This document shows positions 45,272 to 54,194 of a stretch of DNA of 64,000 bases, in pieces (within the stretch, counting starts at the first letter, position 1; every line of letters begins with the position of its first letter). The position numbers and the translations under genes are program-made. Source of the DNA: Lentisphaeria bacterium (lineage in GTDB: Bacteria > Verrucomicrobiota > Lentisphaeria > Victivallales > Victivallaceae). The notes under the pieces are model-generated. The model saw nothing but the letters and a program-made list of their open reading frames with translations, was not told the origin of the DNA and ran no database searches. The DNA is taken from the NCBI GenBank assembly GCA_017457105.1, contig JAFTIA010000104.1:24593-88592 (forward strand), written 5' to 3'.

Positions 45272-45991
45272 ATGAACATCAACGGTAAAAAAATTCTGGT
45301 GACAGGCGGCGGCTCCGGATACGGCAAGGGCATTGCCGGTGTTCTTGCAAAATGCGGCGCAGAAGTCTGGATCACCGGCCGCAGAGAGGAAAAACTTAAA
45401 GCCGCCGCTGCTGAGTTGGGCGTAAAATACTGCTGTGCAGATGTTGCAAACCCCTCCGACTGGGATAAGGTGATTTCCCTTATGGGCGGTATAGATGTTC
45501 TGGTGAACAATGCCGGTTGGGGCGGCAACCTTGTGCCGGTAGCAGAGCAGCGCGATGAAGATATTATTGCAACCATCAATACCAATCTTACCGGTGTTAT
45601 CATGGGCTGTTCCCGTGCGGCAAAAATCATGCAGCAGCAGAAATCCGGAACCATCATCAATATTTCAAGTGTCTGTGCTCTTTATGCCTGGCCCGCCTGG
45701 AGTGTTTACACTGCTGCCAAAGCCGGCCTTGCTAAATTCAGTCACGGTCTTTATACGGAACTGCGGCCATACGGAGTGCGGGTCACCTGCCTTACGCCGT
45801 CATGGGGGCAGACCGAATTCAACACGGCGGCGAACATCTCGGGAGCATCGGAGAACCCGGAACTTGCCGGGAAATGCACCTCTCCTGAAGAACTGGGAAA
45901 TCTGGTCAAAACAATACTGGAAACCCCGGATCATCTGGTGATTCCCGATGTCACGATTCAGCCCATGGTCCAGGATATCACTCCGTTTTAA
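45272..45991 (+). CDS. Short-chain dehydrogenase/reductase (SDR)
   Basis: 239 residues, classical SDR: TGGGSGYGKGIA (dinucleotide loop) near 11, VNNAG near 79, NISS near 128 with the catalytic Ser and YTAAK near 145. It oxidises or reduces an alcohol/ketone, probably a sugar, with NAD(P). AAGGAAG lies 7-8 bases before the ATG. It is followed after 2 bases by an FAD oxidoreductase, so the pair may act on the same compound. Confidence 0.9.
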   Translation: MNINGKKILVTGGGSGYGKGIAGVLAKCGAEVWITGRREEKLKAAAAELGVKYCCADVANPSDWDKVISLMGGIDVLVNNAGWGGNLVPVAEQRDEDIIATINTNLTGVIMGCSRAAKIMQQQKSGTIINISSVCALYAWPAWSVYTAAKAGLAKFSHGLYTELRPYGVRVTCLTPSWGQTEFNTAANISGASENPELAGKCTSPEELGNLVKTILETPDHLVIPDVTIQPMVQDITPF

Positions 45992-45993
45992 AA

Positions 45994-47949
45994 ATGAAAC
46001 TCTTTTTTGAGGCAGAAACCTTTGCCGATCCGGGCGGCTGGGTGATCGATACGCAGAGTTACGAAACCTGCGCCTTTGCCTATTTGCTTGCGCACGGCAT
46101 CGGGAAAAAGGTTGCCGATGCCCGGACGGATGCGGTCATCCCTCAAACTGGCACTTACCGTGCCTTTGCGCACACCAGAAACTGGAGTGCCGTCTGGAAC
46201 CGGGGGACTCCTGCAGGAAAATTTCTGCTCAAAATGGACGATGTACCTTTTGAACACACGTTGGGGACAGCTTCTCAAAACTGGAGCTGGCAATTTGCCG
46301 GTGTTATGGAACTTTCCGCAGGCAAACACACTTTATCGCTTGAAGACCTTACGGGATTTGATGCCAGATGCGATGCCGTTTTGTTGACGGATGAAGCTGA
46401 CTTTGTGCCGCCTGAGAGCAAAGACGAGCTGATCAGGTTCCGCCGAGAGTGCTGCAATACGGTCATAGAGGATGATCCTGAAGTTTATGACCTGTTGATT
46501 ACCGGCGGCGGTTTTGCCGGGTTATGCATGGCGATCTCGGCGAAAAAACTCGGTCTTAAAGTGAAAGTCATCCACGATCGTCCGGTGGGCGGCGGCTGTG
46601 GAAGTTCTGAAGTGCGTGTATGGGTGGGGGGCGATGCACATACGGGTATTTATCCCAATATCGGTCATGTTGCCGCGGCAATAAGTCCGGTTGCAGGTGT
46701 CCCCGGCATGAAGAAAGAGAAACGCTTTTTTGAGGATGAACGCAAAACCATTCTGCTTGATGAACCGGCGGAACTGCTGTTGAACGAACTTGCCGTTGCC
46801 GTAGAAATGGAGCCGGATGATCCGCAGAAAATCCGTTCGATTGTCACCCGTTCGGTGAGAACAGGCCGGGAAACCCGCCGTTTCGCCAGAATGTTTGCAG
46901 ACTGTTCCGGAGACGCATTTGTAGCCAGAAAAGCCAACTGCCGTACCATGTACGGTTGCGAAAGCCGGGATGAGTTCAATGAAAGTCTCGGCCTGGAAAA
47001 GGTTTCCAACATGGTGATGGGGCACTCGACTTTGTGGGAGACCCGCCGTATGGATCACCCGGTGGATTTTCCTGACATAGACTGGGGAATCGAATTGAAT
47101 GACCGGAATGCCCTTGCACGGCTCAATTGCTGCTGGGATTGGGAGTGCGGACAATTCAGAAATCAGGTAACGGACATTGAATACATCCGCGATTATGGGA
47201 TCATGACCTGTTACGCCAACTGGTCATTCCTTAAAAACCGCTCCGCCCAAAAGGAGCAATGGCGCAATATGGAACTTGAATGGCTCTCCCCCATCGGCGG
47301 AAAACGGGAAAGTTACCGCGTGGTGGGAGATTTGATTCTTACCCAGAATGATATTCAGAACGATGTTGTCTATCCTGACGGATCCGCTTCTGCGTCCTGG
47401 AGTATAGATTTACATCTTCCTGACCCGGAAAATATGGAAAAGTTCAGTGAACCCTTCCAGTCTTGTGCATACCATGTGGGATTGCGCAAGCCCTATCCCA
47501 TCCCGTACCGCTGTCTTTATGCGGCAGATTGTTCCAATCTTCTGCTGGGCGGCAGGTGTATCAGTGCCACGCATGTTGCTTTTTCGTGCATACGGGTCAT
47601 GCGTACGCTCGGCTGTCTTGCCGAAGTTGCGGCGATGGCCGCCGAAATTTGTTTCAGACACGATTGCACATTGCGTGAAGTGTATTCAAAATATCTCAAT
47701 GAGCTCAAAGATTCCATGAAAGAAGGCATTCCCGATATGGGGCAGCCCTGCGCATGGGGGACCGGATATCATGAAGCGTATCACTTTATGCGTCCTGTCG
47801 GCAGTGTCGGCAATGAAGATGATGAAAATTGCTGGATCCGCCTTGATGAAAACAGCGTGCCGAAAAATCCGCTACACCCGGAACTGCAAAAGGCACTTGA
47901 AAAACTTGATATCATTCAGCAGAACGGTAAAAAATTTGAGCTGTCCTGA
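45994..47949 (+). CDS. FAD-dependent oxidoreductase with N-terminal beta-sandwich domain
   Basis: 651 residues in two parts. Residues about 1-145 look like a carbohydrate-binding-type beta sandwich (FEAETFADPGGW, TGTYRAFAHTRNW, SAGKHTLSLEDLTGFDAR). Residues about 165-600 are an FAD oxidoreductase of the FAD_oxidored type: LLITGGGFAGLCMAISAKK near 167-185, VGGGCGSSEVR, and a late LLLGGRCIS element. A signal peptide is not present. It probably oxidises a sugar or sugar-derived compound. Little ribosome site; coupling to the SDR gene 2 bases before is likely. This domain order is seen in Lentisphaerae and Planctomycetes as far as I recall. Confidence 0.75.
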   Translation: MKLFFEAETFADPGGWVIDTQSYETCAFAYLLAHGIGKKVADARTDAVIPQTGTYRAFAHTRNWSAVWNRGTPAGKFLLKMDDVPFEHTLGTASQNWSWQFAGVMELSAGKHTLSLEDLTGFDARCDAVLLTDEADFVPPESKDELIRFRRECCNTVIEDDPEVYDLLITGGGFAGLCMAISAKKLGLKVKVIHDRPVGGGCGSSEVRVWVGGDAHTGIYPNIGHVAAAISPVAGVPGMKKEKRFFEDERKTILLDEPAELLLNELAVAVEMEPDDPQKIRSIVTRSVRTGRETRRFARMFADCSGDAFVARKANCRTMYGCESRDEFNESLGLEKVSNMVMGHSTLWETRRMDHPVDFPDIDWGIELNDRNALARLNCCWDWECGQFRNQVTDIEYIRDYGIMTCYANWSFLKNRSAQKEQWRNMELEWLSPIGGKRESYRVVGDLILTQNDIQNDVVYPDGSASASWSIDLHLPDPENMEKFSEPFQSCAYHVGLRKPYPIPYRCLYAADCSNLLLGGRCISATHVAFSCIRVMRTLGCLAEVAAMAAEICFRHDCTLREVYSKYLNELKDSMKEGIPDMGQPCAWGTGYHEAYHFMRPVGSVGNEDDENCWIRLDENSVPKNPLHPELQKALEKLDIIQQNGKKFELS

Positions 47950-47998
47950 CCGTTGTTGAGAAATCAAACTGCCGGCGGCGAATATTCTGCTTGCGTAT

Positions 47999-48027
47999 TT
48001 GACAAAACTTCTGCACGGCGGTATATT
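47999..48027 (+). promoter_or_regulatory. Near-consensus promoter of the serine hydrolase/mannosidase unit
   Basis: TTGACA (47999-48004), 17-base spacer, TATATT (48022-48027), about 70 bases upstream of the ATG at 48100. Confidence 0.6.
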
Positions 48028-48056
48028 GCTTCACTAACCTTAATATAATGTGTAAC

Positions 48057-48086
48057 AGGGGAGGGCAGGTGTATCCCCCCTTTTTT
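48057..48086 (+). terminator. Terminator-like hairpin in the leader of the serine hydrolase gene
   Basis: AGGGGAGGGC and CCCCCCT arms (one mismatch) followed by six T, between the promoter at 47999-48027 and the start codon. It could end the upstream transcript or act as a leader attenuator for the downstream genes. Confidence 0.45.
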
Positions 48087-48099
48087 ATGTGAGGAAAAA

Positions 48100-49170
48100 A
48101 TGGATTATCAGAAGATTCTGACGGATATTCTGCAGGCGAATGTTGATGCCGGCCGGGAGGTCGGGGCGCAGGTCTGCCTGATGAAGGACGGCAAGCTGCT
48201 TGCGGATGTTTGTGTGGGCAATATGGGGCCGGGTTTGGAAGACCGGCCGGTGCAGTCGGATACATTGTTTCCGGTATTTTCCACCGGCAAAGCCTTTTTT
48301 TCCACCGCCGCATTGCGGATGGTGGAGCGCGGAGAACTGGAACTGGATATGCCGGTTCGGGAAATATGGCCGGAATTTGCCTGCAACGGCAAGGAAAATG
48401 TGACGGTCCGGCATATTTTCATGCACCGTTCCGGAGTCTGTGTGCGTCCTTATTACCGGGAAATTGCGGAAATCAATGATTGGAATTTGATGCGGAGCCG
48501 GGTGGAACAGCACGAGGCAAAGTTTCCGCCGGGGACGGCGACCCGTTATCAAACGGTGAATTACGGCTGGCTTCTGGGGGAATTGATGATGCGGCGGGAT
48601 CCGGCAAAGCGGGATTTGCGGACGATCATTCAGGAGGAAGCTCTGCAGTTCAGCGAACCCCGGGAAATCTGGTTCGGGGTGGATGACGAAGCGGCGGCAA
48701 AGACCGTGACGCTGGTGGAATACGAGTTCCCGGAGGGGATCCCCGCTGATCCGCCGCCCTGGGATTATGAACTTTCTTTGATCATGAATACGGACAGTAT
48801 CCGGCGGGATTGTCTGCCCGGATTCAACTGTATTGCTTCTGCCAGAGGGATGGCGGCGCATTTTGATGCACTGCTTCAGGGAAAGATTTTGCAGAAATCC
48901 ACGATTGATGCTGCTTGTGTGGATATTTCCAAACCGGGTGATATTGCTTCTCACGGATTGGGTTACGCCGTATTTGATAACGGACGGCGTTTCGGTCACG
49001 GCGGCTACGGCGGATCTTTTGCCGGATGTGACCGGGAAACCGGTATTTCGTATGGTTATACCCGGGTGAAAATGGGCCCCGGCCCTTTCCATGATCAGCT
49101 GATGGCATTGATTGCGCCCGGTGCGGAAGCGGTGGAAGTGGATTTGAAAACAGGGCAGCGGATCAACTGA
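48100..49170 (+). CDS. Serine hydrolase of the beta-lactamase/transpeptidase-like family
   Basis: 356 residues. Active-site elements: Ser61-Thr-Gly-Lys64 (SxxK), RYQTVNYGWLLGE with the family Tyr near 148, and GHGGYGGS near 307. No signal peptide, unlike true beta-lactamases. This cytoplasmic type often has esterase activity; with a mannosidase directly after, removal of an acyl group from a glycan is a plausible role. TGAGGA lies 6 bases before the ATG. Confidence 0.85.
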   Translation: MDYQKILTDILQANVDAGREVGAQVCLMKDGKLLADVCVGNMGPGLEDRPVQSDTLFPVFSTGKAFFSTAALRMVERGELELDMPVREIWPEFACNGKENVTVRHIFMHRSGVCVRPYYREIAEINDWNLMRSRVEQHEAKFPPGTATRYQTVNYGWLLGELMMRRDPAKRDLRTIIQEEALQFSEPREIWFGVDDEAAAKTVTLVEYEFPEGIPADPPPWDYELSLIMNTDSIRRDCLPGFNCIASARGMAAHFDALLQGKILQKSTIDAACVDISKPGDIASHGLGYAVFDNGRRFGHGGYGGSFAGCDRETGISYGYTRVKMGPGPFHDQLMALIAPGAEAVEVDLKTGQRIN

Positions 49171-49196
49171 TCCGGCAGAAGGGAAGCGGTTATATC

Positions 49197-52100
49197 ATGC
49201 AGGAAAAAACATTTGAATTTCAGTTTCGCCGTGCGGAACTTTTTCTGGATCGGCTGCAGGGGACTTTTTTGACAGATGCCCGGCCGTTGACGGCACTTTT
49301 TGCTTTTTCGGAGAACCCTGTTCCTGTGGAAGAATGGGCGAAGTTGAACTACGAACCTATTGAAAAAGGGGCAAATTGGGCGCAGGACAAAGCATGGAGC
49401 AGCGGTTATTTTGTATTGTCCGGCAAAATGCCTGTGCAGGAAGCTGCGGGGCGTGTCCCTGCGGTGCGGCTGAATTTTTCAGGCGAACTTCTGGTAACGG
49501 ATATGGCGGGGAAATGCCGTTGCGGTCTGACAAGTTATTCGGTGTTTGAGACGCATTGCACCCGGGAATATCACCGTATCGGCGATTTGGTGGCTGCGGA
49601 CGGGACATTTTCTTTCCGGGTGGAAGCGGCGGCCAATCATCTTTCCGGGATCCACATGCCGTGGGAGTATCTTCCCCGGGAAAATGCGGACCGCAATTAC
49701 TACCATACCTGTATTGAACACATGGATTACGGCTGGTTTGATGAAGATCGGTTCCAGCTGGCCATGGATGTGCAGCTTCTTCTTCAGCAGGCGCAGTTTC
49801 TGAAGGGTCGTCAGATCCGTGTCCGCCGTATCGTGGCGGCTCTTGCCCGGGCGATCGATGTTTATGCAGAAAATCCGGAAAACAGTGCCGCCGCCCGGAA
49901 TGAGCTGAAAGCGGTGCTTGCATGTCATGCAGATGCTTCTTCTTTGCAGACTACGGCCGTGGGGCATTCCCATATCGATACCGCCTGGATGTGGCCGGTA
50001 CGGGAATCCATCCGGAAATGTGCCCGCACCTATGCCTCCCAGCTGGAATTGATAGCGCGTTATCCGGAATACATCTTCGGCGCGTCTGCCCCCCAGCATT
50101 TTGCTTTTCTGAAGCAGCACTATCCGGAATTGTATGCCCGTGTGAAAGAGGCTGTCAAGGCGGGCAGGATCGAACTTCAGGGCGGCATGTGGGTGGAGGC
50201 CGATACCAATCTCACTTCCGGGGAAAGTCTGATCCGGCAGTTTGTGCATGGGAAAAACTTTTTCCGGGACGAATTCGGTGTGGAAGTCACCAATCTGTGG
50301 ATCCCGGATGTGTTCGGTTATTCCGGCGCATTGCCGCAGATCGTCCGCAAAAGCCGGTGTGATTTTTTCCTGACCCAGAAACTTTCGTGGAACAAATATA
50401 ACACTTTCCCGCACAATACATTCCGTTGGATCGGGATCGACGGCAGTGAAGTGGTGACTCATTTCCCGCCGGAAAATACCTACAATTCCCGTCTTCTGCC
50501 GGAAACGCTGGTGGAGGCCGGGGAACGGTTTGTGGAAAATGATTTTCTGACAGAATCCATGTCGCTTTTCGGCATTGGTGACGGCGGCGGCGGGCCCCGG
50601 GAGGAATATATCCAGGCGGGATTGCGGCAGAAAGATCTGGAGGGTTCGCCCCGCATTTCCTTTGGCACTGCGGACAGTTTTTTCCGGCGGGTGCTGAAAA
50701 TGCGGGACAGGCTCGCCAGCTGGCACGGCGAATTGTATTTTGAAACCCACCGGGGGACTTATACCACCCAGGCCAAAACCAAAAAGATGAACCGGAAAAA
50801 TGAATACGCCCTGACAGCGGTGGAAATGCTGTGGAGCATGCTGCCGGAAAAGGATTATCCCAGAGAGGATTTGGACCGGTTCTGGAAATTGCTTTTGCTG
50901 AATCAATTCCATGATATCCTTCCGGGTTCCTCCATCAAACTGGTTTATGACACTACGGAAGCGGAACACCGTTTGATTGCGGAAGGGTGTGAAAAACTTC
51001 TCCGGCAGGCTGCGGAAAAGATGTTCCAAAACAGTCCGGATACGGCCGTGGCGGTGAATCTCCTTTCTTCTCCGGTGGAAAGAAGTTTCAAACTGCCGGA
51101 AAATTGGCAGGCGGCAGAACGGGCCGATGGTGAAGCCGCATTGTCCGGAAACGGTTACCTCCGGACGGTGATCCCGCCCTTTTCCGCAGTCACTCTCCGG
51201 AAAAAGGAGGCGGCTGTTCAGGAACCCTGCACCGTCACCGGCGGAACTGTTCTGGAAAACGACCTTATCCGGTATATATTCAACGGTAACGGCGAACTGA
51301 TCTCCGCCGTGGACCGTACCTCCGGCAAGGAACAGCTTGCCCCCGGCGGCCGTGGCAATATTCTGACTTTGTATGCGGATATTCCCAATAACTACGATGC
51401 GTGGGATGTGGAGGAATTTTACCGGGATAAGCCCTTTGCCCACGCCCGGCTGACTTCCATGCGGCGGCTTGATACGCCTGTGCGGCAGACTCTTTTCTGC
51501 AGATATGAAATCGGCAGTTCCGCAGTGGAACAAGTCATTTCTCTGGATGCCGGGAGCAGGGGACTGCGTTTTGACACCCGGGTGGACTGGCAGGAGAACC
51601 ATAAATTTTTGCGTACTGCTTTTGAGACGGCATATACCCATGTTCAGAACGGTATTTTTGACATCCAGTACGGTTATCTGACCCGTCCGGCGTACGTGAA
51701 TACCTCCTGGGATGCGGCACGGTTTGAGAGTTGCGCCCACCGGTTTGCGGATTTGTCGGATATGGAAAGCGGCGTTGCGCTGTTGAATGACTGCAAATAT
51801 GGTTATTATGTGCGTGAAGGGGTACTGGATCTGGCATTGCTGCGTTCTCCCCGGACGCCGGATCATCTGGCGGACAAGGGTGAACAGTTATTTACGTACC
51901 TTTTCCTGCCCCATACCGGAGCTTTAGCGGAATCCGAGGTGCAGGATCGTGCGGCAGAGCTGAACCGTCCGCCGCTGGTGTTTGACGGATTGTCCGGCAG
52001 CCTGCCGGTGCCGTTCCGTCTGGACGGTGATGGCGTCACGCTGGGCGCAGTGAAACGGGCGGAAAAGTCGGAAGATCTGATCATCCGTCTGGCGGAAAAG

Positions 52101-52262
52101 TCCGGCAGACACAGCAAGGCGGTTTTGACATTCCCGCAGAGTGTCTGTATCAGTGCCTGCGACATGCTGGAGTGGGAAGATCTTTCGCCGGCGGAATCCA
52201 CCGATCGTCTGGAACTGGAATTTACGCCCTTTGAAATCAAAACATTGCGGATCAAACGCTGA
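49197..52262 (+). CDS. GH38-type alpha-mannosidase
   Basis: 1021 residues, the normal size. The GH38 zinc/catalytic region is clear: VGHSHIDTAWMWP near 254-266, GGMWVEADTN near 333 and WIPDVFGYSGALPQ with nucleophile Asp371. FHDILPGSS near 580 and a long beta-sandwich C-terminus match bacterial family members. No signal peptide is seen. It removes alpha-linked mannose from imported glycans. AAGGGAAG lies about 13-14 bases before the ATG. Codon use matches the neighbours. Confidence 0.93.
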   Translation: MQEKTFEFQFRRAELFLDRLQGTFLTDARPLTALFAFSENPVPVEEWAKLNYEPIEKGANWAQDKAWSSGYFVLSGKMPVQEAAGRVPAVRLNFSGELLVTDMAGKCRCGLTSYSVFETHCTREYHRIGDLVAADGTFSFRVEAAANHLSGIHMPWEYLPRENADRNYYHTCIEHMDYGWFDEDRFQLAMDVQLLLQQAQFLKGRQIRVRRIVAALARAIDVYAENPENSAAARNELKAVLACHADASSLQTTAVGHSHIDTAWMWPVRESIRKCARTYASQLELIARYPEYIFGASAPQHFAFLKQHYPELYARVKEAVKAGRIELQGGMWVEADTNLTSGESLIRQFVHGKNFFRDEFGVEVTNLWIPDVFGYSGALPQIVRKSRCDFFLTQKLSWNKYNTFPHNTFRWIGIDGSEVVTHFPPENTYNSRLLPETLVEAGERFVENDFLTESMSLFGIGDGGGGPREEYIQAGLRQKDLEGSPRISFGTADSFFRRVLKMRDRLASWHGELYFETHRGTYTTQAKTKKMNRKNEYALTAVEMLWSMLPEKDYPREDLDRFWKLLLLNQFHDILPGSSIKLVYDTTEAEHRLIAEGCEKLLRQAAEKMFQNSPDTAVAVNLLSSPVERSFKLPENWQAAERADGEAALSGNGYLRTVIPPFSAVTLRKKEAAVQEPCTVTGGTVLENDLIRYIFNGNGELISAVDRTSGKEQLAPGGRGNILTLYADIPNNYDAWDVEEFYRDKPFAHARLTSMRRLDTPVRQTLFCRYEIGSSAVEQVISLDAGSRGLRFDTRVDWQENHKFLRTAFETAYTHVQNGIFDIQYGYLTRPAYVNTSWDAARFESCAHRFADLSDMESGVALLNDCKYGYYVREGVLDLALLRSPRTPDHLADKGEQLFTYLFLPHTGALAESEVQDRAAELNRPPLVFDGLSGSLPVPFRLDGDGVTLGAVKRAEKSEDLIIRLAEKSGRHSKAVLTFPQSVCISACDMLEWEDLSPAESTDRLELEFTPFEIKTLRIKR

Positions 52263-52318
52263 AAACGCCTTGCTTGCCGCCGGGACTTTTTTGCTGTGGA
52301 AAAAGTCTGTTCCGGTGC

Positions 52319-52346
52319 TTGAAAAAAAGCGATTTTGTGGTAAAGT
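52319..52346 (+). promoter_or_regulatory. Promoter of the AICAR transformylase gene (TTGAAA-N16-TAAAGT type)
   Basis: TTGAAA (52319-52324), 16-base spacer, TAAAGT (52341-52346), about 40 bases before the ATG. Confidence 0.55.
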
Positions 52347-52386
52347 ATCCTGACTGATATATTTATAGTATAAGGAGAGCTGTTTT

Positions 52387-53505
52387 ATGGCGAATGAACT
52401 TAATCGGGACACTTATTTGTCCAAGCACGTCGGGGATTTTGCAGATACCTGCGTGATCAATGGCGTGACTTATCAGAAAGTGGATGACCTGCGCTACGGG
52501 ACCAATCCCCATCAGTGCGCCGCTTATTACAAGCCCGTCGGAGCGGATTGTGTTATCGGCGATATGAAGGTTTTGAAGAATGGCAAGAGCGGTCTTTCCC
52601 AGACCAATCTGGAAGATATTTCCTACGCTTTGAACATCGTCAAGTTTTTTGACCGGCCCGCCTGTGCGGTGATGAAGCACGTCAACCCCTCCGGTGCGGC
52701 GGTCCAGTGCGGAAACGAAACGCTGAAAGCCATCTATCTGAAAGCCCGTGATGCAGATGCCCGTGCGGCTTTCGGCAGCGTAATCGCTTTCAATGAAGAA
52801 GTGGATGCCGATACCGCCCGTGAGATCATGTCCACCTTCTGCGAATGTGTGGTGGCTCCCTCTTATGCGGAAGGCGTGCTGGACATTTTCAATGACGGCG
52901 AAACCTACAAATTGAATAAGCATATCCGCATCCTGCAGTGCGGCGATCCCCGGAAACTGCCCCGGTATGTGGGGGATAATTCTGTCGGCCATAACACCAT
53001 GAAGGTTCTGGCGGATGGTTCTGTGGTGATTGCCGAACCTTTGATGACCAATCTGCGTTCTGCGGCGGATCTGCGCCTTGCGGAAGCGGAAAACAAGCGT
53101 TGCGGTTTCCAGAAAGCGGCTTGTCAGGCTTCTCCGGATCAGTTGGATGATCTGCTGTTTGCCTGGTATGTGAATTTGAGCGTGCGGTCCAACGGTGTGG
53201 TCATCGCCCGTCATGGGCAGACCCTCTGCGTGGGGACCGGTGAACAGGATCGTGTGGGTGCCATTGAACAGGCTGTGGTCAAGTTCGGCGAGAAGTATCA
53301 GGGGGCGGAAACACTGCAGGGTGCAGTGATGGCCAGCGACGGCTTCTTCCCCTTTGCCGATGGTCTGGAAGTTGCCGCCAAGGCCGGGATCACGGCGATC
53401 ATCGCTCCCTCCGGCTCTCTGCGGGATGCCGATGTGATCGCCCGTGCCAACGAGCTGGGTGTTGCGCTCTATCATGCTCCGGAACGGATCTTCTCCCACC
53501 ACTAA
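52387..53505 (+). CDS. purH: Stand-alone AICAR formyltransferase (PurH C-terminal domain)
   Basis: 372 residues that correspond to the second half of PurH; the IMP cyclohydrolase half (about 200 residues) is missing. Marks: LRYGTNPHQCAAYY near 38, KHVNPSGAA (the KHxNPCG active-site motif, with Ser for Cys) near 98, DADARAAFGS near 121 and GITAIIAPSGSLRD near 340. It adds the C2 formyl group in the ninth step of purine synthesis. AAGGAG lies 8 bases before the ATG. It must rely on a separate cyclohydrolase. Same genome has a divergent PurF in this window. Confidence 0.88.
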   Translation: MANELNRDTYLSKHVGDFADTCVINGVTYQKVDDLRYGTNPHQCAAYYKPVGADCVIGDMKVLKNGKSGLSQTNLEDISYALNIVKFFDRPACAVMKHVNPSGAAVQCGNETLKAIYLKARDADARAAFGSVIAFNEEVDADTAREIMSTFCECVVAPSYAEGVLDIFNDGETYKLNKHIRILQCGDPRKLPRYVGDNSVGHNTMKVLADGSVVIAEPLMTNLRSAADLRLAEAENKRCGFQKAACQASPDQLDDLLFAWYVNLSVRSNGVVIARHGQTLCVGTGEQDRVGAIEQAVVKFGEKYQGAETLQGAVMASDGFFPFADGLEVAAKAGITAIIAPSGSLRDADVIARANELGVALYHAPERIFSHH

Positions 53506-53527
53506 TTTAAAATAAGGATATTACTTT

Positions 53528-54190
53528 ATGGCGATTGCAAAGAAAATGCGGGACCGGAAGGCCCTGGATGCCGAAATCAAGAACAGTTTGAGCGGCGGCA
53601 TTGGTGAGTTTGAACTCTTTTTTGCGGAACACTGGAAAGCGTTGGTCGTTGGCGGTCTGGCCGTAGTTGTGGCTATTGGCTGTATTTTCGGTGTTCGCAG
53701 TTGGATGCAGGAGCATGAGCGTGCGGCGCAGAATGCTCTGTCTTCTGCTCAAACGGTGGAACAGTTGGAAAAGGCCTTGCAGGAATATGGTTCAAACAGC
53801 AGTGCGGTGTTTGCCCGTATCCGTCTTGCACGGCTTTACATGGATGCCAAAAAGATCAAGGAGGCGGATGCCCAGTACAAGAAGCTGGAAACAAGCGGCC
53901 TTCCGCCGGAAATGCTGCTCCGTGTCAGGATCGACCGTGGATACCTTCTGGAAAAAACCGGTGATTTGAAAGGTGCCGCCGCCCACTTTGCCGCTTGCGC
54001 CGTGACACCCGGTGCCGCTTCTGTACTCCGTGCCGAAGCGGATTTCGCCGCGGGCCGCCTTTACGCAGCTCTGAACAACAAGGATCTGGCAAAGAAACAT
54101 CTGGAAAGTTGTGTCCGCCTGCAGAATCAGGTTGGCATGGCCGGGCAGCAGTGGGTTTCCTTTGCACAGTTCCTGCTCCGTGGAGAATAA
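53528..54190 (+). CDS. Membrane-anchored TPR-repeat protein (YfgM-like layout)
   Basis: 220 residues: a charged N-terminus, one helix at about 38-58 (ALVVGGLAVVVAIGCIFGV), then TPR-like helix pairs (ARIRLARLYMDAKKIKEADAQYKK; GYLLEKTGDLKGAAAHF). The layout resembles YfgM, an ancillary factor at the SecYEG translocon, but sequence family is not certain. It begins 22 bases after purH. Confidence 0.65.
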   Translation: MAIAKKMRDRKALDAEIKNSLSGGIGEFELFFAEHWKALVVGGLAVVVAIGCIFGVRSWMQEHERAAQNALSSAQTVEQLEKALQEYGSNSSAVFARIRLARLYMDAKKIKEADAQYKKLETSGLPPEMLLRVRIDRGYLLEKTGDLKGAAAHFAACAVTPGAASVLRAEADFAAGRLYAALNNKDLAKKHLESCVRLQNQVGMAGQQWVSFAQFLLRGE

Positions 54191-54194
54191 GGAA

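Noticed and set aside
45272..47949. Possible recent transfer of the SDR and FAD-oxidoreductase genes
   Set aside because: Codon use looked slightly different by eye, but the difference is small and no flanking mobile signals were found.
49479..51866. Open frame of 795 residues opposite the GH38 gene
   Set aside because: GH38 motifs lie on the plus strand; the mirror frame is a composition artefact.
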